From NCBI GenBank assembly GCA_012845835.1, contig JABAKD010000023.1, forward strand, positions 11,440,427 to 11,504,426: a stretch of DNA of 64,000 nucleotides, in the 5' to 3' direction. Shown here one piece after another: positions 1 to 9,737 of the stretch. The stretch comes from Undaria pinnatifida (lineage: Eukaryota > Sar > Phaeophyceae > Laminariales > Alariaceae). Positions within the stretch are counted from its first letter, which is position 1. Each line of letters starts with the position of its first letter. Below the pieces are notes generated by a model, which was not told where the DNA came from, did no database searches, and was given only the letters and a program-made list of their open reading frames with translations. Both the position numbers and the translations under genes were made by a program.

Positions 1-270
1 GCGTCGCGCTGCTTCAGAGGAAGCAGAAGGGTGAAGATACAAGGAAAAAAAACGGAGAAAACCCAGGCGAGTGGAAGAAATGGAGCAGCGGGTCGTGGGC
101 GGGGCGCAACAGCACAGGGGAGGTGAGGCGGAGCAGTGCGTGGAGGGCGGGGCGGGGCTTTACGCGGCGGGCGTAACGGAGCGGTGCGTGGTGGGCGGCG
201 AGGGGCGGTACGTGGGAGAGGAGCCTCGCGCGGCGGGCGGGCGGGAGGGGCACGGGAGTCGGAGAGCAAG
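1..270. repeat. GGGCGG/GCGTG word island
   Basis: GC-rich stretch in which GGGCGG, GCGGGCG and GGTGCGTG-like words recur at irregular spacing. Short arginine/glycine-rich open frames cross it but their composition follows the repeat, so I do not call a gene. It may be the edge of an element that begins left of the window. Confidence 0.5.
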
Positions 271-1059
271 GCTGAAAGTTGGTTTCGAATTATTTCCTGC
301 TCGTTTTTTCATAGTGTTTCAACTTTTGGGGAAAAAGGCAATCACCGATCGGGGTTCTTTAATCGCTTGCTTTTTTTGCTCGTTTCATATTATACCTGGT
401 ATTGTTTTTTGTGATGTGTTGATTTCTGCGAATTTGTGCGATTTTTCAGTTGTCTGGCTGCATTTGGCCGACTCATGATTTTTGGTATATACGAGTACGT
501 ACCAAGTCCCGGACTCTGTTTTGTTGCACGACTATCGTCGGCGCGCGGTGAAGCGCCGCTGCTTCTGCCGGGCATATAATCAACTGGGGGTGGCATCACA
601 GCAGCAGTAGGCTGTATTTGCAGCGTCTGCAACAGAGTCTTGACAACGATTGGAGAAGTTGATTCACTCCGGTCGTGTTTGTGTGAACATTTTGTGAAAC
701 AATAACGAGAGAAAAATAATAAAACAAACATTTGATGATGAATGGGTGGTGCTTACAATCATGATTATTAACTTGCAACGGACGACCTGTCTGCTGGTGC
801 TACCGGGGCGAATTTCCCTCTTCCTCTTTACTTCCCCGCTAGTGACTGCACAACCTCCTGACCATTTTGTAATGGTTACTTCCGCATATCACGAGCCTTC
901 GGTCCGTCGGTGCTCGTCTTGAGCCTAACCGCGCGCGCTTCGTTGTGCCTCCCTTTACCGGCCTCGCGAATTTGCTGCGGCGTTGGGTTAACCGCGGTAA
1001 TTTTTCTGGACTCGGCAGAGCGGTACTGCCCTGTTCGTACATCGTCTAGCTTAGAAAAA
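271..1059. other. no gene recognised
   Basis: Mixed-composition DNA with no frame that resembles a protein family and no repeat structure I can support. It lies downstream of the minus-strand hAT-like pseudogene and may contain its 3' untranslated part. Confidence 0.4.
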
Positions 1060-2742
1060 TCAGTCTTGCGAGCGCACGTATCGTACTTTGAAAAAAACGA
1101 CTCCACCAGCTGCTGGTGGATCGGAGCAAATTAAAGGCGGTGGCAAAACAACTCGTACAGCTGACCCCCGAATACGGAAACGAATGGAAAGTTTGACACA
1201 CCTTTCACCCCAAGGTCCACGTCTCCCTTGGCCGAGTTTGCGTAGAGCTCCAACTCTGCCATCAAAGCAGGAGACTCCGCAAAAACAGAAAAGTCCGAGA
1301 GTCAACTGATCTTTTTTGCTGCCTGTATCGGCCCCCTCTAGATCTACCGCGAGCATTTCACGATACGACGCCTCGCGTTCCGACACAACAAACATCGCGG
1401 GTTCTAACCTACTTGGGTACAGCGCCGCTAGCAAAGCACTCGCAAACTCTTGCCCTACCGCCCGCTCCAGAGGTACAGCCCTTCCAGCCCATGCCCCCAC
1501 AACAAACGACGAGCACCCCAAACGTGCCATCGCGAATGGTAGGCGCTGGTGCCTCGCCATCCACTTGTTCCAGATGCGCAAGGCTTCACGAAAAAATCCC
1601 TCGTCCTCGCTGAAGTTCCTCATGAAATGTTCAAACTGGAGAAAAAAAAACAATTTGTGCATGCAAGCATCAAAAAGAACAGCAGCAGCAGCAACAGAGA
1701 ACAACAACAGCAGCAACAGCAGCAGCGGACAACAATAGCAGCAGCAGCAACAGCAGGGCGAGAGGCGCGAGTGATGATCCTCAGTACGGCACAGCAGCAG
1801 CTGCGGGGAGAGGCACGCACAGAAACACAACGTAAAAATATCAAAAGCAGACACGAGACTAGCTACACGAGACGCGGGCAAAAATACTGCAGCATGTGTT
1901 CAATTTTTAGAAACGTGATAAAAAAAGTCGACGCAGAAACCATAACAAAAACTCACCTCGTGCGTCTCGAGTGTTGCTCTGGCGAACTGGATCAGCGTGC
2001 TGAAATGAAGGTCCTTGTTCGCCCGAAGCTCCTCCAAGCGTGAAATGAACTCGAGGGCAAAGTCAGCCACCTCCACTGAACGCATTGCAGGAGGGAGCCG
2101 CCCCCGCGTCCCATCCCGTTCCACGAAATATCCACCATCGCCTCAAAGCCAGTTGTACGCCCACTTCAAAACGAGGTCACTCAGCTCTTTTGCAAAGCGC
2201 GCCTGCACCCGAAAAACCGGGTGATTCAGCATGAAGGCCCCTTGCAGCCAGTACTTTTGGAACGGAGTACGGAGCATGTTCTCCGGCGTCCACGTGCCAA
2301 ATACCCACTTGAGCATGTCCCAGCGTTCATCCAGAAGCGCGGCGCCCTCCCAAATGACCAACCATCGTGTCTCGGCAGGCCTAATGAACTTAGTTGTCCA
2401 TTGCTCGCCTGGGAAGTTCTCCGCTACCAAATTCTGGAACTGCTTGAAAGTCGCGTTGCACGTATTAGATCTGCTGATATTGTACCAGATAGAACCCAGC
2501 AGCGCCACCAAGTGGTCTGATTCCCACTCATGCAAACTACCCTTGCCGAGAGGGCCCATGAAGAAGGGGTTTGTCCACCCCGCAGTCACGGCGAGGTGCA
2601 AGATGTGCAACACACAGCCGATCCTATGGGCGTGAATGGGAGCATCTTCTTCAGCACTAGCAGCAGCAGCAGCAGGAGGGGGGTCAGCACCTCCGCCTTC
2701 AAGCGTGTCCGACACGAGATGCATAGGCCTGCTGCCGGCCAT
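1060..2742 (-). pseudogene. hAT-like transposase fragment with an intron
   Basis: Middle part of a hAT-type DNA transposase (RNase H-like fold; cut-and-paste transposition in the nucleus). Seen: the first exon (from 2,742) has a CVLHILHLAVTAG segment, matching the conserved His/Leu-rich block of hAT transposases, and about 90 residues later ETRWLVIWEGA, matching the family's T-R-W motif. The reading frame then meets one in-frame TGA at 2,143-2,145 and continues in the same frame (VADFALEFISRLEELRAN). A consensus splice donor GAG/GTGAGT follows at 1,956 and a polypyrimidine tract plus CAG acceptor ends at 1,636; both exon ends are in phase 0. The next exon (FEHFMRNFSEDEG...) runs to a stop at 1,060, though its true end is uncertain. 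The N-terminal zinc finger and C-terminal dimerisation region are not visible. The internal TGA and missing ends make it a pseudogene. The hAT call is good; the subfamily is unknown. Confidence 0.6.
1636..1956 (-). other. spliceosomal-type intron in the hAT-like gene
   Basis: 321-bp intron on the minus strand: donor GAG/GTGAGTTTTTG, acceptor TTTTTTTTCTCCAG/TTTG. Skipping it joins two phase-0 exons. The intron is rich in CTG/CAG triplets (about 1,680-1,810), which create long spurious frames on both strands. Confidence 0.6.
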
Positions 2743-2824
2743 CTTGCCGGAGGGCCCACCAGAAGATGTGTTCCGCCCACGCTAGCTGTCCCTTGAGTAC
2801 GCTGCTACACGCGGGGGGTAGAGC

Positions 2825-2863
2825 AGCATCTCGGGCAGCAGCAGCAGCAGCAGCAGAAGCAGC
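2825..2863. repeat. (GCA)n microsatellite
   Basis: Run of GCA/AGC triplets just upstream (minus sense) of the hAT-like coding region; it encodes an alanine run in one frame. Poly(T) runs and a CGGCACAGG segment follow. No coding call. Confidence 0.6.
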
Positions 2864-3079
2864 AGCTATTTTTTTTTTACACAAGCTCCAACTTTTTTGC
2901 CGCAGAACAGCAGCAGGCGGCACAGGCTTTTTTTTCACGAAAGTTTTTTGTAGGTGATGTGGGGCCTTTCCCCCCATCGCTGATTGGTTGATTTCCTCAA
3001 GAGTATTTTTCTCAGAGAACGACCATGGGACAATTTTTTTTTCCAAATTCTACGTCCAAAAATTTTGCCAGTCCCAGAC

Positions 3080-3640
3080 CTAAATGTACGGGATCTGGTG
3101 GGTGAGAACCAACCACCAAAGGAAAATCTCCCGCGGGAACCCACCACCTCGGGATTTCTTACAACGGGAACCAGTCACCACGGGAATTCTCGAGATGTTT
3201 TGCAACCAAAACGCACATCATGGGACTTCACTGGAGCTGCAAGAACCACCGCGATATCTTTTTTTCTGTATTTGTACTCATTAATAACCGATATCACGTA
3301 CCAAGTGGCACCTTTGCATGAACGGTACCTGATATGCGCGGCAGCGTCGGTTTTGGGCGATTACTATGATACAATACCAGGTACCAGAATCATACGTCAA
3401 CTGAACATAAACAACAAAAATAGCAACAAAAAAAAACGCATCATCCTTCGTTTTTCATTATTATATACATCCAGATTGCAAAAATTACCTGTAAGCAACG
3501 GAGACGACGCCACAGATGTGTCCAGCAATCGAAACCAATTAGGGATAAATGGGAGAAAAACCGCCATACACGCCCAACCAAAGTACAGCGCCGACCTCCT
3601 CGAAAATAGGACAACACCATAGTGAATTTTCAAATTTCAA
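3080..3640 (+). repeat. family A left terminal module
   Basis: Contains repeated CCCGCGGGAACC and CACCACGGGAA words, then ordinary AT-rich sequence. The reverse complement of 52,390-52,990 matches it over the whole length with many small indels, including the block around GATCTGGTGGGTGAGAACC and a later block with CATACGTCAACTGAACA. A 212-codon frame crosses this copy, but the indels in copy 2 break every frame, so it is not coding. Confidence 0.75.
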
Positions 3641-4321
3641 TATTTTTTGTTTTTGCTCCGGGACCCTTATTTTCCTTCCCGCCGGCCTCATGCCGGTATC
3701 TTCTTCCTCTTCTTCATTTTGTTTTGTCCGTGCAACAACAGATCTCTTCTTCGTGATGTTTTCGTCAGTGCAACAGTTATCTGCTCCTCTTCAGCATGTA
3801 TGTAGTTTTTCTTAAAGCCTCTCCTTTCTGATCTCCTTGCATCACATTCTTCAGAACACCTGCCGTTTTTGGGTTTGATATCTTCCTCTATTTTTCTTAT
3901 TTTATGGTCTGGCTTGTGTTGAATTCTCGTGTTGTCGTACCCGGTACGCTAGCATTTCACTTGCTTTGCCTTGATGGAGTGCGACTATTCGGTTTACTCT
4001 GTCGCACAGTCTGTGACCACATAATTTATATCTCTTCATGTATGATAGGATGAGGAGTCAGCACGAGCACTGGGTGTGCTCATGTCGTTGGGTATGAGAA
4101 AGAACGATTTAGTGTGAAGACAATACACATTTTATCCAACCATTCTTCCTGTCAGATATTTAACTTCAATTGGGTTTGTTTTATTAATTTGTTTCGATTT
4201 CTCGTGGTTGACATAGTTTATCTAGTACAATATATAATTTTACACTTCAATCACCTGCGCATCTTAAATGTTCATGATTAGGATTTAAATATTCTTACCG
4301 AAAACAAAATCTTAAAATTAT
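3641..4321. other. interior of family A copy 1, no gene
   Basis: T-rich then AT-rich sequence without a credible ORF. The last 80-90 bases before 4,322 match the reverse complement of about 51,700-51,790 in copy 2, including a block containing TTCAATCACCTGCGCAT. Confidence 0.5.
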
Positions 4322-4334
4322 CAAGGACTATCAT

Positions 4335-4389
4335 GGTGCCGCAGGCACCGTGTGGGACGAAACGGGAGTGTTTAGCCCGCCGCAGGCGG
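4335..4389. repeat. paired short GC hairpins with GCA loops
   Basis: GGTGCC-GCA-GGCACC (4,335-4,349) and CCGCC-GCA-GGCGG (4,377-4,389): two different perfect stems with the same three-base loop, 28 bases apart, just inside the family B left end. Confidence 0.6.
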
Positions 4390-4810
4390 AAAAAAATTGG
4401 GCTCCAGTTGTCAACGGGACGGGATCCCATCGTCAGCTTTTCTGCTCCCGTTGTGACGGGATGCGACGGGACAATTTGCGTCTATACGGGACGGGAACGG
4501 GACGGGAAATGTCCCATGCTTTCTAGACGGGACGGGAGCGGGACGGGAAATATCCACATGCTTTGTAGACGGGACGGGAAGATGGGAGTTTTTTATTGAT
4601 GAGGACGGGACGGGAATAAAATATGGCTCCGATCTTTCAGATGGGATGGGATAGGACTATCACGTTTTATAGAGGGACGGGAAACAATGGGAAAATTGTC
4701 ATTGTCGATGGTAAAGACAACGAGAAAGGCAACAAGAAAATTTCCAGTGTCGATGGGAAAGACAACGGGAAGCCCACTGGGGATATGTGGGACGTTGTCA
4801 ACGGGACATA
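4360..4810 (+). repeat. GGGACGGGA subterminal array, left
   Basis: GGGACGGGA, GGGATGGGA and GACGGGAA recur many times on the plus strand at spacings from 6 to about 45 bases, separated by variable sequence. This is not a simple tandem repeat. It lies within 500 bp of the family B terminal inverted repeat. Confidence 0.7.
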
Positions 4811-5329
4811 GATGCTCAACGGGACGTACACCCCGCCTCCCCCAAGCTTCGTTACGAACTAGTAGTGTCTACCGCTGTGTACATCGGCATATGCAGTAGG
4901 TGTCAGATGCCTAAGCGCTGGCAATAAAATCAAAAATCTTCAAAAATATAACTACATTTGTATAATATGTTCCTTGTGAAGAGGATACATTGCGTGCAAA
5001 TATGATTATGGAAAAGAAGACCAGATATAAGATATTATATGAAAATGACACGATGAAACTTTTTGAAAGTACAACATTGTTTTGTTATATATACGTACTT
5101 GTAGAGACCCGTCAAACAAAAAAAAGGAAAACACAAAACTGCATGGGTTCTTGTAGTAAAACAAGACAAAAAAATGAGACGCTCCCCGAACAGTGAGTAA
5201 ACCAAACCCCCCTATGCTTCTCAGACCAACCGAAAGAGACCCTAAAATATAAAAAAAAACACGGGAACAATGCGCGCCGACAAAACCCTCAAATCTATGA
5301 TGTAAACTCTCATCTTTCTATACCACCAA
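4811..5329. other. AT-rich interior of family B, no gene
   Basis: No recognisable coding or repeat structure. Presumably the 3' untranslated side of the minus-strand transposase remnant. Confidence 0.4.
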
Positions 5330-5856
5330 CTAAACCGCAGTTGGGCCGGCCGCAGCATTCTTGGCGGCTACTGCTGCCTCGGTGTTTGATTTGCGCTCAT
5401 CACCAAAAGCATCCAATCCCCGCAAGATCTGCCCTAGCCCGGGGATAAGGTGCCTGTTGAGCCTGAGGAACAAAGTTCTCTCGACCTTAGCCGGTGACCT
5501 GTTTGCACGGAGGTCGCTAGCGGTCAACTTCAGGGCAGAAAAGTTCCTCTCTGCTTGGCAACTGGTGGCGTCAACACCCGCGTACAACCGCGCCCATACT
5601 TCATCATATGGCCGCAGATGACTTCGCGGTCTGGGAGCAACCCCGACGCGGGCAGCTTTCGTTTCACCACGCACTTCACGTTCTTCTTGTCCACAGCTGG
5701 CTCGAACTCCACGCAATACTTCTGAATCCCTGACGTCTGCTTGTTTCTCCCAACGCCTGCACGCATCGTATTCACGGGAGTACCACTGATCGCAAATGAC
5801 GGACTTGGCTGTGCCGGAGGCTCAGAAACCGAGCCACCACCGGCCGATTCCGTCAT
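5330..5856 (-). pseudogene. internally deleted hAT transposase (N-terminus fused to C-terminal dimerisation region)
   Basis: From an ATG at 5,856 one frame begins MTESAGGGSVSEPP and includes KKNVKCVV, which resembles the start of a BED-type zinc finger. After about 70 codons the frame changes, and the second frame carries SCQAERNFSALKL, then RANRSPAKVERTLFLRLN. These match the hAT C-terminal dimerisation domain (S-x-AER-x-FS, then RS-x-L-x-x-x-x-VE-x-x-x-F-x-x-N). It ends at 5,330. The catalytic middle (about 400-500 residues in the family) is absent, so the product could not catalyse transposition but might bind DNA or dimerise. Its place midway between two GGGACGGGA arrays and matching terminal repeats supports it being the decayed transposase of family B. 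The dimerisation call is strong; the BED-like call is weak. Confidence 0.6.
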
Positions 5857-6059
5857 GAGAAACGTGTGTGTGGTGCGTGTGTGGTGCGTGTGTGGTGCGT
5901 TTCTCTCCGAAAACGAGAACATAAAATAAAATAAATGGGAGAGCTGACAGCGTACCACAACAATAAATGATTAAATCCAAGATTCACATATAATATTAAT
6001 AAATATGAAATACAACTTCTACTGAAACTGAGAAACTACACGTAAGTGGGAAGTGCAAT

Positions 6060-6450
6060 GGAATATTTTAGAGGTTGAGTGGGAAGCGCAAATGGGAGGA
6101 AGATGGGAACTGACAATGGGAGCAGCATGTCCACAATGGTCATGGGAACGGGAGTACGGGGATAGCGGGACGGGATAAACTACCCTGCCAACGGGATGGG
6201 AAGTGATGGGACGGGACCTAGTATCCTGCCAACGGGATGGGAAGTGATGGGACGGGAGAAAGTATCCAACGATGGGATGGGAAGCAAGGTGGGGACGGGA
6301 GGACGGGAGGATACTATTTCGGCCATATGAGACAGAAATAGGTAGGAAAAACATGATGGGATGGGACGGGAGGTCGTGGACGGGAGACATTTCACGATGG
6401 GACGGGACGGGAATACCCGTCCCGGGCCGTTCTCTGTGGGAATTCCCGTC
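6060..6450 (+). repeat. GGGACGGGA subterminal array, right
   Basis: Same word family as 4,360-4,810 (GGGATGGGA, GGGACGGGA, AACGGGATGGGAAGTGATGG units repeated near 6,185-6,260). Mostly G-rich on the plus strand, switching to CCCGTCCCG at 6,415-6,455 close to the right terminal repeat. Confidence 0.7.
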
Positions 6451-6514
6451 CCGTTGACTCCCATGACAGTCCTTGAAAATATATACATAGGAGTACGTAT
6501 CACCGTCGTATATA

Positions 6515-6899
6515 TCATATTTCGGATTCCAGCGTCATGTGGTATACGTGACAACTGCATTCCCGTGCAGTGATCCCGTGCACGCGGTTAACGCGGCAAA
6601 TATTCCTGCGGGAATCGTTTACAGTTTTAGTGCCACGGGATTTGGGAGATCGATAATTCCACGGGATCTTACGGCGTGGCAAAAGAAAATCACGGGAAAG
6701 CAGACATTTCCACGGGAATCGTTTGAGTAGGCATGGGAAACTAGAATTTCTACAGGAACCGTTTGGGACAAGAATGGGCACCTCGTGATGGTTGGGTGGC
6801 ACCACGGGATCGATACTTGCACCGGAACGTGAATTAACCCCAATTTCCGTGAATCCTGCGGGAATATTCCCGCGGGAGTTTTCCCGAGGACTGCCCTTG
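6515..6899 (-). repeat. family A right terminal module
   Basis: The reverse complement matches 51,306-51,660 over its full length, including blocks with GATTCCCGTGGAAATGTCTG and GTGGCACTAAAACTGTAAAC. It is rich in CCCGTGG/CACGGGA words. The resemblance is also visible as conserved but meaningless translation, because both copies keep one frame open by chance. Confidence 0.75.
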
Positions 6900-7034
6900 T
6901 TTTCTCGTTTTTATTATTGGGCTGCACCAAGCGAGGGTCGTAGATGGTATTCACGGGAGCCGTTGCATTCATGGTGGCATTGTACAAAAAAATAGCAGCG
7001 TTCGTCCCAGAATTGTTGTACACTACTAGAGGTC

Positions 7035-7332
7035 AGCCGGTCGCTCAGGTGGCGTATCAGGTTATCCTCGAGCCTGGTTTAGGTCAGTTTCGTTAATTCA
7101 TACTCGTATAAATTTGTGGGGACTTTTTTTTGTGCACAAATTGACTTGCGGGAAGCGCGAGAGCGTGAGTTAGCAACACTCGATGAAAAATCGACGAGCA
7201 ATGGAATTGCTGAACCCTATGCGCCATGAAAAATGAAGGCAAGAACCGGGGGGGGGAAGGGACGACATCTGTGATCACGGCTTGTCCAGAAGCCGGAAAG
7301 AGGATGTTTGCGAAAAAAAAAGGGAAGAAAAA
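7035..7332 (+). mobile_element. tRNA-derived SINE, family 1 copy a
   Basis: tRNA-like head with an A box TGGCGTATCAGG and a mutated B box region, followed by the shared body (TTGTGCACAAATTGACTTGCGG, then CGATGAAAAATCGACGAGC) and an A-rich tail at 7,312-7,332. Non-coding, transcribed by RNA polymerase III if active and moved by LINE machinery in trans. Matches 30,170-30,466 on the same strand and 14,168-14,494 in reverse. No clear target duplication. Confidence 0.75.
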
Positions 7333-7599
7333 TGGTACCTGGTGCCTGTTAGGTGTAAAAGGCGTGCTGTCGCTGTGGTGCCCGTCTGCTCTGCTGCTGT
7401 TTGGGACGTTTGCCGGTCAACGGAAGCGCGGGCTCCGTGTGGGGGGGTGATATTGTAACTATAGACACGTCCGACGATGGAGCAGCATCCTTCTCATCCG
7501 GACTGGAAAAAATGATCACCGCTTAAACACCGTACGAGCATTAGTCACAGCTTGAACATCGTACGAGCATTAGTTGTGGACTGGCTGTTTTCATTTGTT

Positions 7600-8345
7600 T
7601 TCAACAACGCAGAGAATGGTCTGGGCGAAATAAACTGAAACGGACCACCACGCCGTAGTAAAACCTCACCGCGGGTGCTTTGGTTTGGTCGTGGGCGTTA
7701 TAATCGCAGGTACGTGTATCTTCACGATGCAGCAATAGGTACCGATACCGGTTCGTGGGTGCATTGTGGTTCGGTGGATGGGTGAGAATGGGTGGTTTAA
7801 CGCGTTGTTGTACCTCGCTGGAGGTGCAACGTACCCACGATTGTGTTTCAAGATAAAACAATCAAGCACGGACCAATCGCCTCTGCTTGCTGGTGTACGT
7901 ACCAGCTGGTACGTGTTGCTGCTCTGCTGTACTGCTGTAGCACATATCGGTTGGAGTGTTTGGTGGTAGGATGTGTTTGTCGGATGGCGGTTGGTTGGTT
8001 GGGTGGAGGTGGGTGGCGGTCGTTTCGCGCGAACGTGAGTGCCCTCGTGCCTGTGGGGGGTGGGGCTGTTATTGTCTTTGGTATAACCGCAGTATTTTGT
8101 TCTCTCCGCTGTATAACCGGCCTGCTCAGACGAAGTTCGAGTACAAAACAACGCATCCGTTCTGCTGCTGTACTGCTGTAGCATGGTGGATGGGTTGCTT
8201 GGTGGGTGGATGGCTTGGTGGGTGGGTGGGTGGGTGTCGTGCGGTACGTGGGTGGTGTTTCGTCGGCGAACTGGAAACGGATGTCGTGTTGGTGCGGTTG
8301 TTGTGTCGTGTGCTGCTTCTTTTCCTTGCTGCCGAACGCTGAAGT
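7600..8345 (+). repeat. CTGCTGTACTGCTGT / GGTGGGTGG element, copy 1
   Basis: Two units of about 250 bp (roughly 7,900-8,080 and 8,155-8,280). Each starts with CTGCTGTACTGCTGTAGCA, passes into GGTTGGTGGGTGG-rich sequence, then a CGT-rich segment such as GTGCGGTACGTGGG. The same order occurs at 17,670-18,420 (reverse) and 63,440-63,920. Open frames here are by-products of the repeat. Function unknown; a non-autonomous element is likely. Confidence 0.55.
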
Positions 8346-8520
8346 TGTGCGGTGGGTTTGTGCAGTTCGAGAATCAAGTCACGCTGAATCCAGCAATTAG
8401 TTGAATCTGCTTCCACCCTAGTAACGAGTATGATGACATGGTAGTCACTGAACTTGCTGAACCGGTGCGGCTGGACTGGGGGGTATCCCCGAGGAGAAAC
8501 TCCCTTCGCGCGCTCCTCAC

Positions 8521-8569
8521 CCCCTGATTGGCCGAGGAGTGGCGAGGGGGGCTCCCTCGGCCAATGGGG
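8521..8569. repeat. near-perfect 15-bp inverted repeat
   Basis: CCCC(TG)ATTGGCCGAGG pairs with CCTCGGCCAATGGGG across a 17-base spacer; the only flaw is a two-base bulge. It could form a strong hairpin. Confidence 0.7.
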
Positions 8570-8675
8570 TTGGGGCTTAGAAAACGCAGGGATGAAAGCC
8601 GTACGCCTATTGTGTTGTATGTTTACATGCTCGGAGTGATTATTATTTACTATTTATTTTACGCTTCCTGTAGCA

Positions 8676-8873
8676 GCGGTTTCGCTAGTGCGTTACTGCC
8701 CCGAGAAAAAGCGTCAGAAACCTTTAGAAACCGCGGCCTGTAGGGTATATTCAAACGGTGCACCGTAGAGAAACAGCCGTTTCGTTAGTGCACCGATAAA
8801 AGCTTGAGAGCCGTACGAAACCGCGGTTTTGTACGGTTTATTCACACGGTGCACCGTAGGGAAAAGTCTATTT
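8676..8873 (+). repeat. two ~99-bp tandem units
   Basis: AGCGGTTTCGCTAGTGC... and AGCCGTTTCGTTAGTGC... begin diverged copies that share AAACCGCGG and ACGGTGCACCGTAG. They directly precede the CCATGG-rich element. Confidence 0.6.
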
Positions 8874-8892
8874 TATACGGTTTTCCCTACGG

Positions 8893-9729
8893 GGGTTGGC
8901 TCACTCCCATGGTGTCCCAGCCGATCGTGGCAATCCAACGGGTGACCATGGATGGCCATGGACGACCATGGCAGTGACATGGGTGGCCATGGGTTGCTAC
9001 AACTGATCTTGGCAATCCCATGGGCGATCATGGCAATGCCATGGGTGTCCGTGGCATTGCCATGGCATGAAGACTGACGCCCATGGTCGTCCGTGGCATC
9101 GCCAACGATCGTTCATGGCATTGCTATGGCATTGTCATGGAGTGGTCATGTATGACCATGGCATTGCCATGGGCGACCAAGGCTTTGCCATGCGCTACTA
9201 TGGCACGCCTATGGTTTCTCGGGGGTATGCCATGGCACGTTGTCCCGTTGAAACTCCACAATCGTGCCATGGCAAGGCAATCCGATGGGTGATCATGGCA
9301 TTGCCACATGGTTGTCCGTGCCATTACCATGGCACGACGACGGGCGTCCATGGTCGTCCGTGGCATCGCCCACGATCGTTCACGGCATTGCTATGGCATT
9401 GCCATGGGACGAGCATGTACGACCATGGCATTGCCATGAGCGACCAAGGCATTGCCGGGCACTACCATCGCACGTCTACGGTTTCTCGGAGATATGCCAT
9501 GGTACGTTGTTCCGTTAAAAATCCACAATCGTGCCATGGCATGCCATGGCAATGCCGTGGCACGTCTTGCTGCAATGCCATGGCAATGTCGTATGTCGCA
9601 TGGTTCAGGGTATTGCCATGGGATGCCATGGGAATTGCCATGGTATGCCATGGCACATATCCAAAAAATGTAAGATATCGACTCACTGCTGCTGCGTACA
9701 AATACTCTTATGGGTATCGATCCATTTCC
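8893..9729. mobile_element. CCATGG-array candidate DNA element
   Basis: An 837-bp block flanked by a perfect 8-bp direct repeat CCCTACGG (8,885-8,892 and 9,730-9,737). Its ends, read inward, are loosely alike (GGGTTGGCTCACTCCCAT and GGAAATGGATCGATACCCAT). Almost the whole block is built from CCATGGCA, CATGGCATTG and TGCCATGG words, and CCATGG is itself a palindrome. Internally a segment starting at 9,081 is repeated from 9,348 (period about 267 bp, including TTTCTCGG and TCCACAATCGTGCCATGGCA). A 226-codon frame over it is low-complexity (His-Gly-Ile-Ala-Met units) and not credible as a gene. The 8-bp flank fits hAT, but no coding evidence supports that. Confidence 0.45.
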
Positions 9730-9737
9730 CCCTACGG

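Larger units (their letters stand above)
4322..6475 (-). mobile_element. hAT-type element, family B, nested in family A
   Basis: Terminal inverted repeats CAAGGACTATCATGG (4,322 onward) and CAAGGACTGTCATGG (read inward from 6,475) differ at one of 15 positions. Flanks AAAATTAT (4,314-4,321) and AAAATATA (6,476-6,483) look like a decayed 8-bp target duplication. The other family A copy shows an unoccupied version of this site (ACAAAATATACC near 51,700-51,715 on the minus strand). Just inside each end lies a dense GGGACGGGA array (4,360-4,810 and 6,060-6,450). Between them a minus-strand ORF carries the two ends of a hAT transposase. 2,154 bp long. TIR, duplication length and coding content all point to hAT. 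Confidence 0.75.
2998..6899 (-). mobile_element. hAT-type element, family A copy 1 (host of a nested element)
   Basis: The two ends match the ends of the element at 51,306-53,070 in inverted orientation: about 560 bp at the left (module at 3,080-3,640) and about 385 bp at the right (6,515-6,899). The right end, read inward, begins CAAGGGCAGTCCTCGG, the same terminal inverted repeat as in copy 2. The left end is decayed; it starts at about 2,998 (CAAGAG...) or 3,014. A TTTTCTC-like word occurs at both flanks (about 3,007-3,013 and 6,900-6,906), a candidate target duplication. Removing the nested element at 4,322-6,475 leaves about 1.75 kb, close to the 1,765 bp of copy 2. Sequence on both sides of the nested element also matches copy 2, for example around 4,240-4,310. 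Superfamily is inferred from CA(A/G)GG ends and the 8-bp duplication of copy 2. Confidence 0.65.

Noticed and set aside
2984..3622. 212-codon ORF in the family A left module
   Set aside because: The homologous copy at 52,390-52,990 has many indels that break all frames, so similarity is at DNA level only.
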